This document shows positions 42,861-51,820 of a stretch of 64,000 nucleotides of DNA, one piece after another (position 1 is the first letter of the stretch; every line of letters starts with the position of its first letter). The notes below the pieces were generated by a model. The model did not search any database. It saw only the letters and a program-made list of their open reading frames with translations, and was not told where the DNA came from. The position numbers and the translations under genes are program-made. Source of the DNA: AR5 sp041499965 (lineage in GTDB: Bacteria > Methylomirabilota > Methylomirabilia > Rokubacteriales > CSP1-6); contig JBGQLG010000008.1 of the NCBI GenBank assembly GCA_041499965.1, positions 1-64,000 on the forward strand. The letters are read 5' to 3'.

Positions 42861-43971
42861 CAGCAGCCACCCGCCGGAGCAGCGCGATCTCCGTCGTCAC
42901 GAGGGCTGCCAGGTCGTAGCGTGCGACCACCATCGCCCGGCCGGCCCGGCTCAGCGACTCGACCAGGGCGGCGTCGGTCAGCAGCCGGGCCAGCCGGTCC
43001 GTCAGCTCGTCGGCCCGGTGCGGGTCGAAGAGCAGCCCGGTCTCGCCGTCGACGACGAGCGAGCGATTGCCCTCGCAGTCGGAGGCCACGCACGGCACGC
43101 CGGAGGCCATCGCTTCCAGCAGCACCTTGGGATGGCCCTCGGTGAACGAGGCCAGCACGAAGGCGTCGGCGGCGGCGTAGAGAGTCGGCAGCCGCTCCTG
43201 GGGCACGACGCCGGGAAACTCGACGTCGACGCCGGCGGCGCGAGCCTGCTCGTGCAGCCGCGCCTGGAGCGGGCCGGCGCCGACCAGCACCAGCCGGATC
43301 GGCACCCGACGCTGGAGCGCGGCGGCCGCCGCGATGACCGTCTCCAGATTCTTCTCGGCCGAGAAGCGGCCGACGTAGAGCACGCGCGCCGGCCGTCCCG
43401 GTTCGCGGGGAGCGGCCGCCGGCGTGAAGTGTCGCGTGTCGACGCCGTTGGGCACGAGGTGGACCTCGCGCGCGACCCGGGCGGCGCGCGCCCGCAGCGC
43501 CTCGGTCGTGGCGATGACCGCGGTGGCGCGGCGCAGCCCCACGCGCTCGAGGGCCGCCTTCAGTACGCGCGTCGGCCCCGGCCTCGACAGCTGCGCGTAG
43601 GAGAAGCCGTAGGTCGTCACGTACGGTCGACCGAAGCGCGCGTTGGCGACGATGGCCGGGATCGTCCCGGTCACCTGGAAGACCCGCAGCACCGCGCACT
43701 CGCGAAGGCGCGCGGCTTCCGTCCAGGGAAGTGTGACCGCCCGGCGCCCGCGGCTCACGGGGCGTGAGGGGGCGACGACCTCGGCGCGCTCGAGCAAGGC
43801 GGGGTCGCTCGTGTACTCGCGAAGCGACTCGACGAGATACGTGAAGTAGACGACGTGCTCGAAAGACGCGACGTACCGGGCCAGGTAGCCGCTGAGCAGG
43901 CGGTGGGTCTGGCCGGTGGTGGCGAGCTCGCCGAGCCCGCCGCCGAGCGCGGGGAGCAGACCCAGCGTCAC
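42856..43971 (-). CDS. Family 4 glycosyltransferase
   Basis: The 371-residue GT-B enzyme carries the GT4 donor-site pattern: VHLVPNGVDTRHF, RVLYVGRFSAEKNLETVI, VLVGAGPLQARL, PTLYAAADAFVLASFTEGHPKVLLEAMASGVPCVASD with the two conserved glutamates, and LVVDGETGLLFDP. The N-terminal domain (VTLGLLPALGGG, then ATTGQTHRLL) is less conserved. The start GTG at 43971 overlaps the upstream glycosyltransferase gene by four bases. The stop overlaps the -10 box of the next gene. Confidence 0.87.
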   Translation of the reverse strand: MTLGLLPALGGGLGELATTGQTHRLLSGYLARYVASFEHVVYFTYLVESLREYTSDPALLERAEVVAPSRPVSRGRRAVTLPWTEAARLRECAVLRVFQVTGTIPAIVANARFGRPYVTTYGFSYAQLSRPGPTRVLKAALERVGLRRATAVIATTEALRARAARVAREVHLVPNGVDTRHFTPAAAPREPGRPARVLYVGRFSAEKNLETVIAAAAALQRRVPIRLVLVGAGPLQARLHEQARAAGVDVEFPGVVPQERLPTLYAAADAFVLASFTEGHPKVLLEAMASGVPCVASDCEGNRSLVVDGETGLLFDPHRADELTDRLARLLTDAALVESLSRAGRAMVVARYDLAALVTTEIALLRRVAAV

Positions 43972-45248
43972 GCCGCGCACACCGCCGCGTAGAGGGCGAC
44001 CAGGCGGTCGACGCTGGCGTCCGCGGCGAACCGCGTCTCCACGCGCCGGCGCGCAGCGGCGCCGAGACGGGCGGCGAGCGCCGGATCGCCCAGCAGCCGC
44101 TCGACGGCGCCGGCCAGCGCCGCCGGATCGTGGCGCGGCACCAGCAGCCCGGTCTCGCCGTCGATGATCAGCTCCGGCGTTCCGCCGACGGCGGTGCCGA
44201 TGACGGGCCGCCCCGCGGCCATTCCCTCCAGCACGACGCGGCTGAACGCATCCGGGATCACCGACGGCACCGCGACCATCTCGGCCCCGGCATAGAGCGC
44301 CAGCACCTCGGGGTTCGGCAGTGGACCGAGGTGGCGCACCCACGGCACGGAGGGCACGGGAACCGGCCCGTCGCCGACCAGCACGAACAGCACGTCCGGA
44401 TGCCGCCGGTGGACGTGCTCGCCGGCGGCCAGAAAATCGGCGGCGCCCTTGCCCGGCGAGAGCTTGCCGACGAAGAGCACGATCCGGCCGGCGAGGTCGT
44501 GACGCCGCCGGGCGGCGACGCCGTCGGCGGCCGACGAGGGCACGCCGAGCGGCGGGATCGTGTACACCGTCTCCACCCGGCGCGCTCGGGCCAGCAGCCC
44601 CGAGCGCCGGTAGATCCCGAGGATCCCGTCGCTGACGCCGATCACCGTGTCCACGCGCGCGATGAAGCGCTGCTTGAAGCAGGCGTCGAGCCAGCCGTGC
44701 AGGAAGGCCAGCTTCGTGCGCAGGCGGCCGCGGCGCCCGCGCATCCAGCCGTCGAAGTATTCCACCGAGCACTCGCGCCACAGCTTGCCCAGCCCGCAGT
44801 CCGGCGGCCGGCGGTCGTGATGGTGCAGGCACACCGGGGCGGCGTCGATGAGGCTGCCGTCGCGGATCGTCAGCAGCACCGGCCGGCCGGTCAGCGCGCG
44901 GGCGAGCACGCCCGGCACCAGCATGTGCTTGTTCTGGACGTGGAGGACGTCGACGCCCTCGGCCCGCGCCAGCCGCGCGACCTGCAGGCCGGCGTAGAGA
45001 TAGAAGAGCGGATTGGCCAGCACCTTGGCCGGGGCCACCGCCCGCCCGGGCGGACGCTTGACCGGGAACGCGAAGCGGCGCACCCGGAAGCCGTCGCGCG
45101 TCTCCACCGGCGGCGCCCCCCAGTTCGGCGTGATGACGACCACCGCGTGCCCGCGCGCCACCAGCGCGCGGGCGAGTGCCTCCACGCTCCACTCCGCCCC
45201 GCCGGGCGCGTGCGGGGGAAAGTACTCGTTGACGAGCGCGATCCTCAT
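43968..45248 (-). CDS. Family 4 glycosyltransferase
   Basis: The 426-residue GT-B enzyme starts with the classic MRIALVNEYFPPHAPGGAEWSVEALARAL and has the donor domain IVLFVGKLSPGKGAADFL, LVGDGPVPVPSVPWV, VPSVIPDAFSRVVLEGMAAGRPVIGTAVGG and LIIDGETGLLVP. A cysteine-containing insert (APVCLHHHDRRPPDCGLGKLWREC, about 140-163) is unusual and could bind a metal. The start ATG overlaps the methyltransferase gene (ATGA). Confidence 0.88.
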   Translation of the reverse strand: MRIALVNEYFPPHAPGGAEWSVEALARALVARGHAVVVITPNWGAPPVETRDGFRVRRFAFPVKRPPGRAVAPAKVLANPLFYLYAGLQVARLARAEGVDVLHVQNKHMLVPGVLARALTGRPVLLTIRDGSLIDAAPVCLHHHDRRPPDCGLGKLWRECSVEYFDGWMRGRRGRLRTKLAFLHGWLDACFKQRFIARVDTVIGVSDGILGIYRRSGLLARARRVETVYTIPPLGVPSSAADGVAARRRHDLAGRIVLFVGKLSPGKGAADFLAAGEHVHRRHPDVLFVLVGDGPVPVPSVPWVRHLGPLPNPEVLALYAGAEMVAVPSVIPDAFSRVVLEGMAAGRPVIGTAVGGTPELIIDGETGLLVPRHDPAALAGAVERLLGDPALAARLGAAARRRVETRFAADASVDRLVALYAAVCAA

Positions 45249-46030
45249 GGCCGCCGGCGCGCCACCACCTGGAAGCCCGTCGACTCCTCGGGGTGACGCA
45301 GCGCCGACTCGCGCTTCCAGCGGGCGAGGCGCGCGTAGAGGCCGAGCGAGAGCCCGCCGAGCGCGTCGATCGCGCCGGCCCACGGCGAGTCGTACACGAC
45401 GGGCATGACCGGTCCCGTCGGGACAAACCCGCCCTGCTCCAGCTCGGCCAGGAACTCCTCGCGCGTGTACTCGATCTTGTGATCGGGATCGGAGTACGAG
45501 AACAGCCCGGCCGCGCGCAACGCCCGCCGCCACGACGAATCGCGGTTCGGACCCGACACCAGCAGGCGACCACCCGGGCGCAGCACGCGGTGGATCTCCC
45601 GGAGTACGGCCACCCGCGGGTGCAGGTGCTCGATGACGTCGAGGAACAGCGCGGCGTCGATGGTCCCGTCGCCGAACGGAAAGCGCCCGGTGACGTCCCA
45701 CCCGAAGAAGTGGGCGTTGGCGACGCCACGGGCGCGCGCGGTCTGCCGGGCCACGGTCAGATGACGCGGGTCGTAGTCGAACCCGTAGATGCGCCGGCAG
45801 CGGGCAGCGGCGACGACGGTGTGGGCACCGAGGGCGCAGCCGATGTCGATGACGGTATCGGTCGGCGCCAGGTGCTCGAGGTACCAGTCGTGCCAGGGTG
45901 AGTCGATCAGGTGCTTGGGGTGGATGAAATGCGGGCTCTTGCCCGTGTAACGCACCAGGCGCACGCCCACCGACTTGCCCTTGCGGTTGACCACGTCGAC
46001 CGTGCGCACCAGCCACCGCGCGGGGGTCAT
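45245..46030 (-). CDS. Class I SAM-dependent methyltransferase
   Basis: This 261-residue methyltransferase has motif I VIDIGCALGAHTV at 60-72, the motif II YGFDYDPRHLTVAR, and DAALFLDVIEHLHPRVAVLREIHRVLRPGGRLLVSGPN, a textbook class I profile. The C-terminus (FSYSDPDHKIEYTREEF) resembles ubiquinone/UbiE-like glycan-cluster methyltransferases. Overlapping starts and stops (ATGA on both sides) couple it to two glycosyltransferase genes, suggesting it modifies the sugar they add. Confidence 0.85.
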   Translation of the reverse strand: MTPARWLVRTVDVVNRKGKSVGVRLVRYTGKSPHFIHPKHLIDSPWHDWYLEHLAPTDTVIDIGCALGAHTVVAAARCRRIYGFDYDPRHLTVARQTARARGVANAHFFGWDVTGRFPFGDGTIDAALFLDVIEHLHPRVAVLREIHRVLRPGGRLLVSGPNRDSSWRRALRAAGLFSYSDPDHKIEYTREEFLAELEQGGFVPTGPVMPVVYDSPWAGAIDALGGLSLGLYARLARWKRESALRHPEESTGFQVVARRRP

Positions 46031-47178
46031 CGTCGCGCGCCGGCCGAGGCCGGCCGCCGCCACGCCGCCACCGCCTCCTCGTAGACCGCCGTGGTGCCGG
46101 CCACGCAGCGGTCCCAGCGGAAGCGGGCGTCGATCCGCGCTCGGTTCGCCCGGCCGAACACCGCGCGCCGCCCGGGGTCGGCGAGCAACGTCGCGAGCCC
46201 GTCGGCGAAACGCTCGGGCGCGGCCGGGTCGACGAGGAAGCCGCCCTCGCCGTCCACGAGGATCTCGGGGATCGCGCCGCGGTCGGAGCCCACGACGGGC
46301 AGCCCGCAGGACATCGCCTCGCCGATGGCCAGACCGAATCCCTCCATCGCCGAGGGGAACACGAAGACGTCGGCGAGGTTGAAGTGGTCGACCTTCTCGG
46401 CCTCCGGCACGTAGCCGGTGAACACGACGCGGCGGCCGAGGCCACGCTCGCGCGCGCACCGCTCCAGCTCGGCCCGGAGCGGACCGCCGCCGGCCACGAC
46501 CAGCCGCGCCGCCGGCGCCGTGGCCGCCACCCGCGCGAACACGTCGAGGAGCAGCGGCAGGTTCTTGCGCGGCTTGAGGCCCCCGAAGAACAGCACCACG
46601 GTGGCGCCGCCGAGACCGTAGCGCTCGACGAGGTCGGCGCGGCGCGGGCCCGGCGCGAAGCGCTCGTCGATCCCGTAGGGCACGACGGCGACGTGATCGG
46701 TCCGGCACCGGAGCTCCGTGGCCAGCTGGCGCCGCGCGAACTCGCTGCCGACGACCACGCGCTCGGCGCCCTCCACCACGCGCCGCTCGATCACCCGGTT
46801 GAGCCGACCGGGATCGAGGTGGTGGTGGTGCGCCACGACGGGGACGTCGAGCCGGAAGCGCCGGCGCGCCCACAAGGCCGACGGACCGATGATGCGGAGC
46901 GAGTGGACGCGAAGCAGATCGAAGCCGCCGGCGTCCCACACCCGCTTGATGGCGCGGGGCACGACCGCCGGCGCGACCCACCAGCGCAGTCCCCGACCGA
47001 TGCCGAAGCGGTGGATCGTCCAGTTGGGCGCGTCGGCCGGATAGCGCTTGCCGCGGGCCAGGATGACGTCGAGCCGCACGCCGCGGCGGCCGAGGCGCAC
47101 CAGGAGCTCGCGCTCGTACGTTTCGCCACCGGAGGTCGTCTCCGGCGCCACGCCGCAGTGGGGCGTGCAGATCCTCAG
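46027..47178 (-). CDS. Family 4 glycosyltransferase, probable CTG start
   Basis: The 383-residue GT-B enzyme has RICTPHCGVAPETTSGGETYE at its N-terminus, VAVVPYGIDERF, VVLFFGGLKPRKNLPLLL, VVAGGGPLRAEL and VDHFNLADVFVFPSAMEGFGLAIGEAMSCGLPVVGSD. The conserved ATG-type start is missing: the frame that gives the family N-terminus begins with CTG at 47178, which lies in the stop of the upstream gene (CTGA), the same 4-base overlap seen with ATG or GTG at other junctions. The first standard start is GTG at 47151, which would drop nine residues. I infer initiation at the CTG. Confidence 0.82.
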   Translation of the reverse strand: MRICTPHCGVAPETTSGGETYERELLVRLGRRGVRLDVILARGKRYPADAPNWTIHRFGIGRGLRWWVAPAVVPRAIKRVWDAGGFDLLRVHSLRIIGPSALWARRRFRLDVPVVAHHHHLDPGRLNRVIERRVVEGAERVVVGSEFARRQLATELRCRTDHVAVVPYGIDERFAPGPRRADLVERYGLGGATVVLFFGGLKPRKNLPLLLDVFARVAATAPAARLVVAGGGPLRAELERCARERGLGRRVVFTGYVPEAEKVDHFNLADVFVFPSAMEGFGLAIGEAMSCGLPVVGSDRGAIPEILVDGEGGFLVDPAAPERFADGLATLLADPGRRAVFGRANRARIDARFRWDRCVAGTTAVYEEAVAAWRRPASAGARR

Positions 47179-47957
47179 GACGTCCTCGCCCGTCCCGACG
47201 CGGACCCCCGCGGCTTGACGTAACGGGCGTAGGACTCGTCGCCGCGCAGCGGCACGACGGCCTCGAGGCTCTCGTGGAGGAACGAGAGAACGCTCGCGCG
47301 CTCGGCCGCGCTCTCGACCAGGTTCTCGCGGCCGGCGTCGTCCGAGAAGTTGAGGAAGAGCGTACCGCCGGGCTTGAGGTGGGCGACGAGGTGGCGCACG
47401 ACGTCGAGGGGATTCACCACGTGCTCAAGCACCTCCAGGATCGTGATCACGTCGTAGGCCCGCGGCAGGGGGAGCTCGCGGCCGAACCCGGGCTCGAGGA
47501 ACTCGACGTTGCCGGCCGCTCGAAAGCGCCAGCGCGCGAACTCGAACGTGGGCACCGGCAGGTCCACCAGCGTGAACCGCCAGCGGGGGAACCGGGGCCG
47601 CAGCCAGCTGGTCACCGGCCCGACGCCCGAGCCGTACTCGCAGAAATCGCCCTCGGGGCCGACCGCCCGGAGCGCCGCGGCGACCCAGTAGAAGCTGCGG
47701 TGACGATGGTAGAACATCTGCCGCAGCACGTAGTAGTCGGTCTCGGCGAAGAACGAGCGGTAGTCGGCCTCGCCCGAGCGCGGCTTGGTGCCCCACAGCT
47801 TGGCCGCTTCCATGCGGAGCACGGTGTAGCGCACCCAGAACTCCTGCATCGTCATGCCGCGGTAGTACTCCGACAGCTCACGGAACCAGCGGCGGCCGAG
47901 CCCGACCTTCTCCAGCCCCTGGCTCAGCCGACGGTGGACCGTGTCCCGCCCCGTCAT
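47175..47957 (-). CDS. Class I SAM-dependent methyltransferase
   Basis: The 260-residue protein has a longer N-terminal region (about 1-100, aromatic and basic) before the SAM motif FCEYGSGVGPVTSWL at 105-119, then LVDLPVPTFEFARW, and ITILEVLEHVVNPLDVVRHLVAHLKPGGTLFLNFS. Large N-terminal extensions of this kind are seen in glycan-cluster methyltransferases of unknown target. It begins one base after the stop of the next methyltransferase gene. Confidence 0.82.
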   Translation of the reverse strand: MTGRDTVHRRLSQGLEKVGLGRRWFRELSEYYRGMTMQEFWVRYTVLRMEAAKLWGTKPRSGEADYRSFFAETDYYVLRQMFYHRHRSFYWVAAALRAVGPEGDFCEYGSGVGPVTSWLRPRFPRWRFTLVDLPVPTFEFARWRFRAAGNVEFLEPGFGRELPLPRAYDVITILEVLEHVVNPLDVVRHLVAHLKPGGTLFLNFSDDAGRENLVESAAERASVLSFLHESLEAVVPLRGDESYARYVKPRGSASGRARTS

Positions 47958-47958
47958 C

Positions 47959-48750
47959 TCAGCGCACCTCCCGGCGGCCGGCGATGAACTCGATGTACGG
48001 CGCGACCCCGCGCACGCGATAGTACGCGCGCACCAGCGGCCACAGCGGCCCGCCCACCGGCCGGCCGAGGCCGAGGTCGAACTGCCGCAGCAGCCGGCCG
48101 CCCGCCTGCTCCAGCAGGCGCAGGCACTGCCGCTGCGAGAGCGGGCGCAGCGTTGCCAGGTACGCGGTGGGGCGGCCGCGAGCGGCCAGGTAGGCCCGGC
48201 CCAGCGCCAGCGGCAGGCCCGGGATCCAGAAGACCTTGTAGTGCCCCTCGAAGCAGCTGCGCCGGTCGTTGGTGTGCAGGTACAGGCGCGCCTCCGGCCG
48301 CATCACCCGCACCATCTCCCGCAGCGACTGGGCGGCGTCCTCCACGTGCTCGATGGCCGCGTAGCAGTAGACGATGTCGAAGCTGGCGTCGGGGAACGGC
48401 AGCGCCTCGGCCATCGAGCGCAGCGCGCGTGCGCCGTGGCGCATGCGGGCGCGCGTGATGGCCACGGCGTCGGCCGAGTCGTCCACGCCCCACACCTCGG
48501 CGCCCGCCTCCTCGGCCAGCGCGTTGAAGCCGCCGGTGCCGCAACCCACGTTCAGCAGCCGCGCGCCCTTGATGGACCCCCCCATCCCCCGCTCCAGCGC
48601 GTCGAGCCGCTGGCGCTCGTAGGGCTCGTCGGCGAGCCGGATGTCGACGAGACCGCGCCAGCCGGGGATGCCGAGGGTGTCGCGGTAGTAGCGGGTGTAG
48701 TACCGCTCGAGCGCGGCGCTCACCTCCGGACGCGGGCGGCTCTCAGGCAC
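47959..48750 (-). CDS. Class I SAM-dependent methyltransferase
   Basis: This 263-residue methyltransferase has motif I LLNVGCGTGGFNALAEEAG at 65-83, VWGVDDSADAVAITRARM and DIVYCYAAIEHVEDAAQSLREMVRVMRPEARLYLH. The middle (HTNDRRSCFEGHYKVFWIPGLPLALG) contains the residues usually tied to substrate choice. The start GTG overlaps the upstream fusion gene by eight bases. Target unknown. Confidence 0.82.
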   Translation of the reverse strand: MPESRPRPEVSAALERYYTRYYRDTLGIPGWRGLVDIRLADEPYERQRLDALERGMGGSIKGARLLNVGCGTGGFNALAEEAGAEVWGVDDSADAVAITRARMRHGARALRSMAEALPFPDASFDIVYCYAAIEHVEDAAQSLREMVRVMRPEARLYLHTNDRRSCFEGHYKVFWIPGLPLALGRAYLAARGRPTAYLATLRPLSQRQCLRLLEQAGGRLLRQFDLGLGRPVGGPLWPLVRAYYRVRGVAPYIEFIAGRREVR

Positions 48751-50818
48751 GGCGGAACACCGGCTGGATGACGGGCCCGGCGAGGCGTGCCTCCACGTCG
48801 TCGGCCGTGACGGCCCGGGCCAGCACGGTCAGGGCCTCCCGGCAGGCCGCCAGCGTGCGCTCGACGTCGGCGTCGTCGTGGCGGTAGCAGATGTTGAAGC
48901 CGCCCGCGTTGAGAATGCCGCGGCGCACGACCTCCTGCTGGAAGAGGCTCTTCATGGCCAGCGACTCCCGCCCCTGCCGGTCGGCGAAGGTCAGCACGGT
49001 GCGCGGCGGCAGGCCGATGCAGCGCGTGAGGCCGTCGATCTTCAATTCCCCGGCGAGCGCGTTGTACCCGTCTTGCAGCCGGCGACCCTGGCGCCACAGG
49101 TGCGGGATGACGGCCCCGGCGCGCAGCTTGGTGATCGTGGCCTTGGCCGCGGCCAGCGAGAGCGCCTCGCCGCCGAAGGTGAACGAGAAGAAGATCTCGT
49201 CGAAGACCTGCATGATGTCGCGCCGGCCCACCACCGCCGAGACCGGGAAGCCGTTGGCCATCGCCTTGCCGATGCAGGCCAGATCCGGCGTGACGTTGTA
49301 GTGCGCCATGGCGCCCCCGAGCGCCACGCGGAAGCTGGTCACGACCTCGTCGTAGATCAGCACGGCGCCGTGGGCCCGGGCCCGCGCGGCCACCTGCTCG
49401 AGGAAGCCGCCGACCGGCTCGACGACGCCGACCGGTTCCATGATGACGGCCGCGAACTGGCCCGGGTGGGCGTCGAGCAGCCGGTCGAGCGAGGCGATGT
49501 CGTTGTAGGCGAACAGGTGCGTCAGCTCGCGCACCGCCGCCGGCACCCCGCGGTGACGCGTGGTGGCGCCGATGTACCAGTCCTGCCAACCGTGGTAGCC
49601 GCAGGCGGCAATGCGTTCGCGGCCGGTGTAGGCGCGGGCCACGCGGACGGCGCCGGACGTCGCGTCGGAGCCGTTCTTGCCGAAGCGGACCATCTCCGCG
49701 CACGGGATGATCTCGGTGAGTAGCTCGGAGACCTCCACCTCCAGCGGGTGCGGGAGCGAGAAGGCGATGCCGTCGGCGAGCTGGGCTCGCACGGCCGCGT
49801 CCACGTCGGGATCGTTGTGGCCGAGCACGATCGGCCCGAGGGCCATCGGGAAGTCGATGTACTCGTGGCCGTCCACGTCCCACACGTGGCTGCCGGCGGC
49901 GCGCTGCAGGAACAGCGGAGCGACGCCCCGCACGAACTGGGTGTGGCCCTTGCTGAACGTCTGGGTGGCCGACGGGATGACCTTCTCGGCGCGCGCGAAG
50001 TACTCCTCGGAGCGCGTGAGCCGGCGGGGCGTGTCCATGGCTGACTCTCCCGGTGCGTCGCCGGCCGCGCCGTCGGCGCGGAGCGACTTCGCGTAGCCTT
50101 CGTTGCGCGTGAACGAGCGATTGAGGTCGAGCAGCGCCGGTTCGCGCTCCAGCAGCGCCAGCACGTCGTCCATGCCGAACGGCTGCTCGGCGCCCAGGCG
50201 CCGGTAGACGGCGCGGACGAACTCGAGGTCGGCCGGCTCGTCCACGGTCCAGCGCAGGACCGAGAGATCCTCGTCGTGGCGGACGTTGGCCAGCCGGAAC
50301 CGCCGGGGCTGCTTCCAGATGAAGGGCGTGACGTGCTCGCGCTCCGAGGCCAGCCGGGCCTCGCGCCACGCCGTGTCCAGGGCCGAGAACGAGAACACCT
50401 CGGTGTCCTGCCCGTCGGGAAACGTCGGCGGCTGGGTGTTGCTGACGTAGTCGAGCCCTCCGCCGGACTCGCGGAAGCGTGCGAGCACGCGACCGGCCAC
50501 CGCCGGGTCGAGTAGCGGGCAGTCGGGCGTGACGCGGACGATGACGGTGGCGTCGAAACGCGCGGCGGCGCCGTGCACGCGATCGAGGACGTCCGACTCG
50601 CTGCCGCGGTGCACCGGCAGCCCCGCGGACTCGGCGAACGCGACGATCGCGTCGTCGGCCGACTGGTCGGTGGTCGCGATGATCACCGCGTCCACGCCGT
50701 CGATGCGCCGGGCGCGCTCGACGAGACGCTTCAGCATGGGGCGGCCGGCGATGTCGGCCAGGGTCTTGCCGGGCAGCCGGCGGGAGCCCATGCGGGCCTG
50801 CACGATGGCCGCGATCAC
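48743..50818 (-). CDS. Fusion: SpsF-type cytidylyltransferase plus class III (GSA aminomutase-like) aminotransferase
   Basis: The 691-residue open frame joins two enzymes. Residues 1-240 are an SpsF/CMP-sugar synthetase-like nucleotidyltransferase (IAAIVQARMGSRRLPGKTL, VRVTPDCPLLDP, then FPDGQDTEVFSF). Residues 261-691 are a fold-type I class III aminotransferase of the glutamate-1-semialdehyde aminomutase branch, with PLP lysine Lys518 in GKAMANGFPVSAVVG, YDEVVTSFR and SFTFGGEALSLAAAKA. An in-frame ATG at 50038 (codon 261) with GGGAG upstream could also start the second half alone. With PseB, PseC, PseG and PseI nearby, the first half could activate the nonulosonate with CTP, the job of PseF. 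The aminotransferase substrate is unknown. Confidence 0.82.
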   Translation of the reverse strand: MIAAIVQARMGSRRLPGKTLADIAGRPMLKRLVERARRIDGVDAVIIATTDQSADDAIVAFAESAGLPVHRGSESDVLDRVHGAAARFDATVIVRVTPDCPLLDPAVAGRVLARFRESGGGLDYVSNTQPPTFPDGQDTEVFSFSALDTAWREARLASEREHVTPFIWKQPRRFRLANVRHDEDLSVLRWTVDEPADLEFVRAVYRRLGAEQPFGMDDVLALLEREPALLDLNRSFTRNEGYAKSLRADGAAGDAPGESAMDTPRRLTRSEEYFARAEKVIPSATQTFSKGHTQFVRGVAPLFLQRAAGSHVWDVDGHEYIDFPMALGPIVLGHNDPDVDAAVRAQLADGIAFSLPHPLEVEVSELLTEIIPCAEMVRFGKNGSDATSGAVRVARAYTGRERIAACGYHGWQDWYIGATTRHRGVPAAVRELTHLFAYNDIASLDRLLDAHPGQFAAVIMEPVGVVEPVGGFLEQVAARARAHGAVLIYDEVVTSFRVALGGAMAHYNVTPDLACIGKAMANGFPVSAVVGRRDIMQVFDEIFFSFTFGGEALSLAAAKATITKLRAGAVIPHLWRQGRRLQDGYNALAGELKIDGLTRCIGLPPRTVLTFADRQGRESLAMKSLFQQEVVRRGILNAGGFNICYRHDDADVERTLAACREALTVLARAVTADDVEARLAGPVIQPVFRRA

Positions 50819-51816
50819 GGATCGAGCCTCACCGGGCGCCCCTCGGCGGCGGAGCGCTTGGCGGCCAGGGCAATCGCCAGCACCGTTCGCCCGCCGGCCG
50901 CGTCCAGCTGGGGAGTCGCGCCGCGCTCGATGCAGTCGACCAGGTGGCGCAGCTCCTCGACGTACATGAGATTGCGCTCGGCGTTGATCGACTCCTCGTA
51001 GTCCTCGGCCCGGCGATCCTCCTTGCCGTACACGCGGACGAGCTGGCTGATGTAGTCCCACACGATCACGCCGTCCTCGCCGATCAGCTCGCACGACCGC
51101 CGGTACGTCCGCTGCAGGTAGTCGAGGTGCACGTTGGCGACCACGCCGTAATCGAAGCGGAGCAGGATGTCCGCGCTGTCCTCGGTGTCGATCTCCAGCG
51201 TGCTCACCTTGCCCACGTACCCGAAGACCTCACGCGGCTCGCCCAGCAGCCAGCGCAGGTAGTCGAACTCGTGAATCGAGTCGAGGATGATTCCGCCTCC
51301 GGTCGCCTGCCGCGCCGCGTACCCGTGCCGGTAGTCGGTGTGCGGACGCCAGTGCGGCAGGTAGTACCCGCAGTGCGCCCGCGCCGACAGCGGCGTCCCG
51401 ATCCGCCCCTCGCCCAGCAGCCGCTTCACCAGCCGCAGGCTCGGCAGGAAATGCAGGTTGCACCCGACCAGCACCGTCCGCCGCGCCGCCGCCGCCTCCG
51501 CCACCAGCCCATCGACGCCCTCGAGCGTGTGCGACAGCGGCTTCTCGATCAACACATGCCGCCCCGCCGCCACCGCCGCCCGCGCCTGGGCCACATGCGC
51601 GGCGGTCGGTGAACACACCAGGACGGCATCGGCGTCCACTCGCAGCGCCTCATCCTCACGCGTCGTGAGCACGACATCTCCACCCGCCAGACGCCCGGCC
51701 TCCGCCAGCCGGCCCGCGTCCGGATCGTGGATCGCGGCGATCGTATGACCAAGCGCCACCGCATTCGTGAGATGTCGCCGCCCGATCGACCCCGCCCCGA
51801 GCACGACGAAGCGCAT
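50815..51816 (-). CDS. Gfo/Idh/MocA-family oxidoreductase
   Basis: The 333-residue NAD(P)-dependent sugar oxidoreductase has the Rossmann motif RFVVLGAGSIGRRH at 2-15, the EKPLSHTLEGVD segment (the conserved EKP lysine near 92) and GGGIILDSIHEFDYLRWLLG, the His-containing active-site helix of Gfo/Idh enzymes. Related enzymes oxidise, dehydrate or reduce sugar nucleotides. The ATG at 51816 is preferred over the longer frame to 51885. It follows inverted repeat C and overlaps the fusion gene by four bases. Substrate not known; a keto-sugar step in the nonulosonate or dideoxy-sugar branch is possible. Confidence 0.85.
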   Translation of the reverse strand: MRFVVLGAGSIGRRHLTNAVALGHTIAAIHDPDAGRLAEAGRLAGGDVVLTTREDEALRVDADAVLVCSPTAAHVAQARAAVAAGRHVLIEKPLSHTLEGVDGLVAEAAAARRTVLVGCNLHFLPSLRLVKRLLGEGRIGTPLSARAHCGYYLPHWRPHTDYRHGYAARQATGGGIILDSIHEFDYLRWLLGEPREVFGYVGKVSTLEIDTEDSADILLRFDYGVVANVHLDYLQRTYRRSCELIGEDGVIVWDYISQLVRVYGKEDRRAEDYEESINAERNLMYVEELRHLVDCIERGATPQLDAAGGRTVLAIALAAKRSAAEGRPVRLDP

Positions 51817-51820
51817 GGAG

